Shown piece by piece: positions 45,156 to 64,000 of a stretch of DNA of 64,000 bases. The notes below the pieces were generated by a model. That model saw nothing but the letters and a program-made list of their open reading frames with translations. It made no database searches and was not told the origin of the DNA. How positions within the stretch are numbered: position 1 is the first letter of the stretch; every line of letters begins with the position of its first letter. The stretch lies in assembly GCA_003991915.1 (NCBI GenBank), contig RQTK01000034.1, forward strand, positions 427,046-491,045. The letters run 5' to 3'. A program made the translations under genes and the position numbers. Origin of the DNA: Elysia chlorotica (lineage: Eukaryota; Mollusca; Gastropoda; Plakobranchidae).

Positions 45156-47150
45156 ATGCATGAAACAGACACCAATATCAATGACATACAAGGTGGATCC
45201 TTCACGGACAAGATGGTACAAAAAATCAAAGATATATCAAAGGAACACAATAGAGAACAGGGAGAAACCGGACACACTGGAAACGCACAGAATGTACTCG
45301 AAGAAGTCGACGACAGGTTGAGAAGAAGAACAAACCTAATCATTTTTAGAGCCACAGAAGACACTGCCATACCTGCTGTGGAGAGCAAAAAGAAAGATGA
45401 AAACCTAGTACAGGAAATCTTAAAGGATATAAAATCAGAACAAAAACCAACAGACATTAGAAGACTGGGAAACCCAAAGAAGGAAAATGGGAATGACCGA
45501 GACCCCTGAGGATATCTTTCCCCTTGGAATCGGATAGGGACAATGTGCTTGCGGCCTACCACAGGGTGAGGAAACAATGGAAGGAGGGAGACGACACCGG
45601 CAAAATCACGGCATCAATAAGCATACGAAAAGACCTGACACCCCAGGAGAGGAAGGAAGAGGAGGAGCTCTATCAAGCACTGAAAAGAAAGAAGGAGGAA
45701 TCAGAGAGGTCGGGGGACTTACATGCCTTATGGATAAGGTCAAGAGGCCGAATAGTGAACATCGGCAAATATCCAGAAGGTTATGGAGAAGATTGTAAGG
45801 GAGAGGATACTAAACCACTTGCAACAGAACCAGCTCATCAGTCCGGAACAGCATGGATTTGTACCAGGACGATCAACCATAACACAGCTGCTGGAAGCCA
45901 TGGACACCTGGACGGGTATTATAGACCAGGGAGGTAGTGTTGACGTGGTATATATGGACTACCAAAAGGCATTTGATTCTGTTCCCCATCGTAGACTACT
46001 GGCAAAGGTTAAAGCACATGGGGTGAGAGGTAAAGTGTGGAGATGGATACAGGACTTCTTAGGAGGCCGAAGACAAAGAGTAGTAACAAACGGTGCCCAC
46101 TCCCAAGATGCAGACGTGACAAGTGGTATCCCCCAAGGTAGTGTTCTTGGACCACTCCTATTCGTCATATTCATCAACGACCTCCCTGACATGGTAAAAT
46201 CAAAAGTGAAGATGTTCGCTGACGACACAAAACTGTATGGAAGAAGTGACACAGAACAAGGCGTAAAAGACCTCCAGAGTGATCTCGATGAGCTCCAACA
46301 GTGGTCTGAAAAATGTCTCCTGAAGTTCCATCCTCAGAAGTGCTCAGTTATGAAGCTAGGGAATAGAAAGTCAGAGGCATCGTACTCCATGCCAATAACG
46401 GAAGCGGATAGCAGCATCACCAGACTGACATTATCAGAGACAAAGGCAGAGAAAGACCTAGGTGTGTGGATAGATGCCGATCTGAAATTTGCAGATCATA
46501 TTGCTCATGCAACTGGCAAAGCAACCAAAATCGTTGGCATCATAAGAAGAACATTTGATCACCTGACAGAAGACATGTTTGTTCAGCTGTACAAAAGCCT
46601 AGTTAGGCCAGTCCTCGAATATGGTCACTGCATATGGCAGCCCCAGTTCAAATCCCTCGCCAGCGACATAGAGGACGTCCAACGACGAGCAACACGGCTT
46701 CTGGGATCACTGAGAGACAAGTCGTACCCAGACAGACTTAGAGCACTAAAACTCCCTACACTCGAACACAGACGACTGAGAGGGGACATGATCGAGGTCT
46801 ATAAATACCTCCATGGCTTCTATGACGTCAAGCTGCCCAAGTTACCACTAGCAAGTGGAAGGACTCTCAGAGGCCATTCTCTGAAGCTGCGCAAGGACAG
46901 GCACACACTCGACCTGAGGGGAAACTTCTTCTCACATAGAACAATTGATCCAAACGCCTTCAAAAGTAGGCTAGACAGTCTGTGGAAGCATCGAAACAGT
47001 GTCTATGAACCTCAGTGCCAAAATTAGTGACATACTAACTTTTTCAACCATACGCCAGGCATGCCAAAATCATTATTAAACTAGGAACCGCGTACATACC
47101 AGAAGGTCTAGATCGCGGAAACATGTCAAGTCAAGTCAAGTCAAGTAATG
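45156..47150 (+). mobile_element. CR1-type LINE with ORF1 joined to RT, endonuclease lost
   Basis: ORF1 (45156-45509, then 45524-45781 in another frame) is related to that of the neighbouring element (RRRTNLIIFRA; RKDLTPQERKEEEELYQALK; RGRIVNIGKYPEG). At about 45782 it passes straight into the RT, whose open frame 45783-47027 (414 codons) is intact. That frame holds [65 protein letters not shown] and the C-terminal LRGDMIEVYKYLHG. The endonuclease and RT N-terminus are missing. The 3' end carries (AAGTC)n at 47126-47147. Confidence 0.88.
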
Positions 47151-47578
47151 AGCAAGACAAAGGAACAGTTGACCTGGAGGAAGTATGTCTAGAACATAAA
47201 GGCTTGTGATATAGAACTCTTCATTGGTTCAAGTACTACATTGTATAATACTCTGGGAACGTATACACAACCAATTTATGGCACAACCCTACTTACTAGT
47301 TACTACCACAGCTGTCTATTATTAGAACTCTGGGCTTACTACTGTCTTAGACACTAGTATAGCTGCCAGCTATACATAATTCTGTTGATTTATTGCCTTT
47401 TAATTATTCATTTTTAGGTTCGATTTTAAGCCTTTAGTTTTGTGAAAACTATACCAATATTTTCCTTGCGGCTCGGGGCATAAGCTTAATTATTAAAACT
47501 CGTAAATTCTTTTTGCTAAAATTCCTTAGTCCCAAACCCCACGCAGTCTAGTGCTGTGCCAGTACAAAGCTGCGACTA

Positions 47579-49020
47579 GGGCTGCCAGTTTGGCTCTTTC
47601 GGGACCAAAATTGGAGATTTTTTAATGCTCTTGGCTCGAAAAAATCTGTTTGGGGATTTGGGGATTTTGGGGGGATTTTTTTGCTCTTGGCAATTTAAGA
47701 TCTAGTTTTGTTGGATAAAGACAAAAAAGCAATCTAAAACTCGACAAGATGTTCGTTTCTTTTCCTTTTAAGGGAATCACAGTCTTGGTCTACTAGGCAT
47801 ACTAGCTCAATGCCTAGGATAACCTGCAGGCCTAGCTTAGTAGCTTATTAAAAGACTAGGCCTGACTTCTTGGGCAAGTGGTTCCTGTTTTAATGTTTTC
47901 ATTTCCGAATTTCCCCAAATCCATGTACGCTTTACTGACGTTGAAGCCACGCGCCATTCTTTGCTTTGTGTTTCAAAAAGATGCTACTGTGTTGTTTAGT
48001 TTACTAGATCTAGATGAAGTTTACTGGGCTATACAGTGTGGACTGCTATACATTTTTTTCATCTGTTCGGCTTTTTGCATTAACATTTTTAAATTATCTA
48101 GATCTAGATCTTCTGTCAATATTGAGCGTTGTGGTCTAACTCTAATCTAGATCTATTTTTCTTCTTCTTCTTTCTTGTGGACTGGTGTTCTCATTGTTGA
48201 GTATTTCACCAATGCGCATTTTAAAAATCGACTCAGCCAGTGTCCAAGGGAATTAAAAATTTATGATACAGCAAAAAAAAAGGGGGGGGGGGGCATTTAT
48301 TAAAAAGGCATGAGCTCAACTCCAGCTGGCAAGCAAGTGTTGTCGGGATTGGGATGTCACGCCAGCCATGATTGCTTTTCATTCCCCGTGGAACCTTTAT
48401 AGTGCTCCTTTAATGAGTAAACCTAGTATAGCTACGTCTTTGTCACCAACGTGTGAACCAACCCATTGGGAACAGGAGCAAGAGAGGGAAGCTGACGAAG
48501 CTGTGCTTCAATACCTGCTCTAAAGCCCAGAGGATCGCAGAAATCTTGAACATAGTCGTTCTTTTCTGTTAGTTATATTTTAGTCAAAGAATGACAACAA
48601 AAATCATCATGTTTATTTCTGTGTGGAGCACCACAAAGAGATTATATTGAAATAAATCAACAGCAACATGCAAAGTATTGGGTGGACAAGCAAGCCACAC
48701 TTCGTAAACTACTTTACATGTGAGTGATCCTGTATGCTCACATTTTCTCGTCGCATAGGCTAGACTTAGATCATTGTGCTACATTAATTTTTTGTGATTT
48801 TGTAGACCAGATGCCATGGTTTTCACATCTAATCTAATTATGCACTGTTAAAGAAAGGTTATTAAAGCAGTATAATAGTAACAGTAGCAACCATGATAAC
48901 CGTATAAAATAATTTGGCCCCTAAACGCTGGCCCCGAAGCAAAGACTTGGGGATTTTTTTGACATTTAAAAAATTCAATTTTGGCCCCGAACTGAAAATG
49001 TATCTGGCAACCACTGGATA
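47579..49020. mobile_element. Possible inverted-repeat element, non-autonomous
   Basis: The left end (GGCTGCCAGTTTGGC...TCGGGACCAAAATTGGAGAT, 47579-47720) resembles the reverse complement of the right end (GTTGCCAGATAC...TCGGGGCCAAAATTGAATTT, about 48905-49020). The interior has no recognised transposase. It could be a decayed DNA transposon or two opposed copies of a shorter repeat. Confidence 0.35.
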
Positions 49021-49401
49021 TGTCTACGATCTGAGCGCGAAGCGAACACATTTTGAAAATCTAGAATCTAAGTAATTTAGATAGATCGAAATTTTTGGGA
49101 ACCTTCACCTAATGCATAAATCTAGATCTAGATCTACTTAAATTAATTTTTTTCGAGCGAGACTAGATTTATATTCTAGATATATATCTAGATCTAGACT
49201 AGATCTAGATCTATTTAGTCTGTGCACATTTACTTACACTAACCTGTGTGAGCATTACGAGTTGGAGGGCTTGATCTTAACAAAACAATTAGATTAGAAT
49301 CTAGACTCTAGATCTAGACTAGACTACATTTTATATACATAAGCTAAGTTCAAGTTTAAGATTGGATTTGCTTTGAGACTGAGTTTATTTTTCTTACTGG
49401 G

Positions 49402-61339
<11,938 letters not shown>

Positions 61340-61502
61340 GGGCGGGCTGAGGGCAGACTGAGGGCGGGCTGAGGGCGGGCTGTGGGCCACCTCAAACACA
61401 GTCCTGCTTTACGCTGGCGCTGGCTGCAAGAAACTGTGCTCATGTAAATTAACGCGTAGCCAGGAGAAACATAGGATGTTCACCAAACAACCTGGTGATT
61501 TC

Positions 61503-61919
61503 AATAAAAAGTTAATGTTTGATTATAATGCAAAGCATGAAACCCTGACACTTGCAAGAGACTTGTACCAATTGTCTGCCCTTTCCTTTGTTACAGTGTT
61601 GTTTCCTTTTTTTTCTTTTTAATGGAAATTTTTGTTTGCTGTTTCCTTTTGCTTCAAGCGCGTTATATTTCTTTTAAAAAGTTAAACACAAACAAAAAAA
61701 GTTAAGTCTTGTGGCAACTGGCATTGGTCAACACTGCTACAGACATCATTTATCAAAGATTATCCAAGAGTGTAAAAAAGTTCCCTTTTTGTTCTTTTAT
61801 ATTCAAGTTAGTTTACTTGCTATAATTTGAGACAAGTTGTTTTTGTACACGAATAATGCTGTTTAAGGTCCTTTTTTATTTGGAGATGATTTATTCAGTT
61901 CAATGTTTGTAATAATAAA
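61503..61919 (+). terminator. Candidate polyadenylation signals of the VPS4-like gene
   Basis: AATAAA occurs at 61503-61508, 164 bp after the stop, and at 61914-61919. The latter is followed within 40 bp by a TG/T-rich stretch. Either could define the 3' end. Confidence 0.5.
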
Positions 61920-61939
61920 AGTTGTTCGAATACAAAATC

Positions 61940-64000
61940 TTACGAGTTTCTTACTTGAAGAAATCATGTCGATACAAAGTGTTTCAATGTATGTTTGAAA
62001 TGTTGAATGTAGTTAGTAGGAGGTTCTCCAAGTCAAGCACTGGCCATTCTAGAAACTCAACTGTTCCAGCCCACAACTGGACACACTGGAAGAGATAATC
62101 AGGGCTTTATTGCGCTGCTGTTTCTTCATGCTGTCTGTGTGTATTCTTTCCTGTTGGATCAGTAATGTAAAAACTGCACAGCAAAAAACAACTATTGAAT
62201 TCGGCCCCGAGCAAATAAAACAATGTCTCAAAGAAAGTAAGCAAAACTAAAAAGCAAAGGTATTGAACTTGCATCGCCCGTCTGTTCAGCGTGTAACAGT
62301 GTGCGGCACCAACTCCACTATAGTGCTCTCTAATTCTTGTCTAGAGGCTTGAATAACAGCACTTCACTAGCTTGTGTTGTTTGAGCTCCTTTCCCCCCAC
62401 TATCACACTATATATTATATTATATAGATTACTTGACAGTGTAGAAGTATGTACACTATTTTACAGATCATTGACTTTAACCCTTAGCATGCTACACCAG
62501 TCAGAAAGAGGCCACCCTAGGCAGAGTAACGCGTTAAAAATGGGTTAGTTAAAAATGTTCTAAATGAGGCTACCACTGTAACAGGAGAAGCAAACACGTC
62601 TGTAGTTCACTAGTTGCCAGGGCTGAGAGAGGAGAGCGGCCAACAGCTCGACAGAAACAGTATACTACACGTAGTAGCAATGAGCGCGGGATTCTCGTGG
62701 TCAGGGCTGCATCTCTCCCACTCCGAGTTAAAAAATAGATGGATAGCATATCTCTATAAAATAACGATGCCTGCTTTTTAAGCAGACTTAAACACAGAGG
62801 TCTGGTAGAACAAGACACGTACCGCGGGTATTCAGATCGTGATATCCGCATATCCAGCTAATAACCGATTCCCACCAAAACAACCTGCCGCCCCACATTC
62901 ACTGCGGTGATTTCAACTCTCCAATTTTAACCCATTAGGCCTAGTACTGAGTAGTAATAGCAGCAGTAAAAGTCATGCGGGATCTTACGTCTTGAATGTT
63001 ATTTAATTCACCGGGGAAAACAGATTAACTTATTTTCTAGTCACACTAATCTCAAACTTAACACGCTAAATTTACCTTGTTAATAATTATAATTTCAAAA
63101 GCCTATGAACTTTAATTTATTCTAATTGGATTGTAAGTAGTGTACTTTTAAAATGCTAACACGTCACGGTTGTAACTTTTTCTGTGAATATTAGCTCAGA
63201 CTTGAGTGAACAATTGGCACGTCGAGTCCTTCCTAGTGACAGTCTGTCATTAGTGTGAATGCGCTCGGTGCTGTTTATGATTTTAAATCTGTTTTAATCT
63301 GCCGTAAAGGCAGGTAATCATATTGTATTAGGGTGTCACTATTGCGCTGTGTGGCTGGAATCACGACTTGATGATCTCAGACTTACCGAGGCGGAAGGTA
63401 CTGCCTAGCAGATCACGTGCAATTGGTTGGAGGTACTGCCTAGCAGATCACGTGCAATTTGTTTGGAGATGTAATTGGCGCGTCGCGTGCATCGTCCCCA
63501 AAGTTCCATCATGAAACGTGTGCTCTATTAGCCTAAGTAATAAGCCTGTTTGCTTAAACCATAACTGGATGTCAGGTACACTTTAAAACGAATCAATAGT
63601 TCATTTCTTACAGTTTTAAGGAACGTTCGTGTTGACCCATCTGCAAGCTGATTAGGCAGCCATTAAAGACGATTACATCGTTTCCTATGGCGTGCAATTC
63701 CGTAAGCAGACTAACCACTCACTCTGCGCCTCTAACCGCTTCCACTGGGCCTTACATGCAGCGAATAAAACGGTGCGGGATTTCTGAAAGCGGGCAAATT
63801 ACTCAGGTCTGCATGCCTCTCCTGGTGCCGTGTTCGCAGACGGAGCTCAGTAATTTGTCTGAAGCCGCCAGTGAGTGCAGTCAGAGCCAGAGTTGCTACT
63901 GTTGACGGCACCGGTAGTTCTACATCTACACAGGCCGACTTCTGCACAGGTGTTTACTTTTACTGTTTTAGTTGTAGCGTTTACATGTACAAGTACTTAG
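61940..64000. other. No supported gene
   Basis: Mixed-composition sequence without recognisable exons. A 35-bp segment containing ACTGCCTAGCAGATCACGTG occurs twice in tandem at about 63395-63465. Short open frames here lack family resemblance or splice context. Confidence 0.4.

Noticed and set aside
47878-48150. 90-codon hydrophobic plus-strand frame
   Set aside because: It lies within the possible inverted-repeat element, has biased AT-rich composition and overlaps CTAGATCT repeats. No homology was recognised.

Overview
The window looks like nuclear DNA of a gastropod mollusc. This is inferred from spliced genes with GT-AG introns, AT-rich introns, many decayed non-LTR retrotransposons, huge (CT)n and minisatellite tracts, and dense AGATCT/CTAGATCT palindromic runs, which I associate with gastropod genomes. 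No species can be named from the sequence alone. One run of Ns (52160-53111) interrupts a tandem array.

Four gene-like loci are visible. (1) On the minus strand, 28751 to 8931, a 13-exon gene encodes a DUF4140/DUF4139 protein of the 'protein F37C4.5-like' family. All 13 exons join in a consistent phase to give about 566 residues with a plausible start and stop. (2) On the plus strand, 49402 to 61339, an 11-exon gene encodes a divergent VPS4-like AAA ATPase of about 426 residues. It includes a proposed 13-nt micro-exon and one apparent single-base frameshift. (3) On the plus strand, 36215 to 40048, a multi-exon transposase-like gene of unnamed family carries several frame breaks. (4) On the minus strand, 32109 to 31292, with a possible 5' exon near 35.4 kb, are exons of a FAR1/SWIM-type (MULE-derived) protein.

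Layout: 1-8.9 kb holds microsatellites, short tandem repeats and two dead LINE fragments. 8.9-28.8 kb is the DUF4139 gene, its introns filled by minisatellites and LINE, SINE and Ty3/gypsy scraps. 28.9-36.2 kb is AT-rich with retroelement tails and the FAR1-like exons. 36.2-40.1 kb is the transposase-like gene. 40.4-47.15 kb holds two related CR1-type LINEs, the second with ORF1 joined directly to the reverse transcriptase. 47.6-49.0 kb is a possible inverted-repeat element. 49.4-61.9 kb is the VPS4-like gene. 62-64 kb shows no gene.

The most striking feature is that many tandem arrays begin at exon edges. In both the DUF4139 gene (minus) and the VPS4-like gene (plus), arrays of 37- to 81-bp units abut or include splice sites, and in at least six arrays the repeated unit carries a copy of the splice site plus the neighbouring exon bases. 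One such array, at exon 10 of the DUF4139 gene, is a hybrid of exon start and antisense LINE sequence, so twelve in-frame acceptors lie 54 nt apart. A LINE insertion at exon 4 duplicated that exon's donor within a 93-bp flanking repeat. This splice-junction-anchored repeat growth is the best candidate for something undescribed here.
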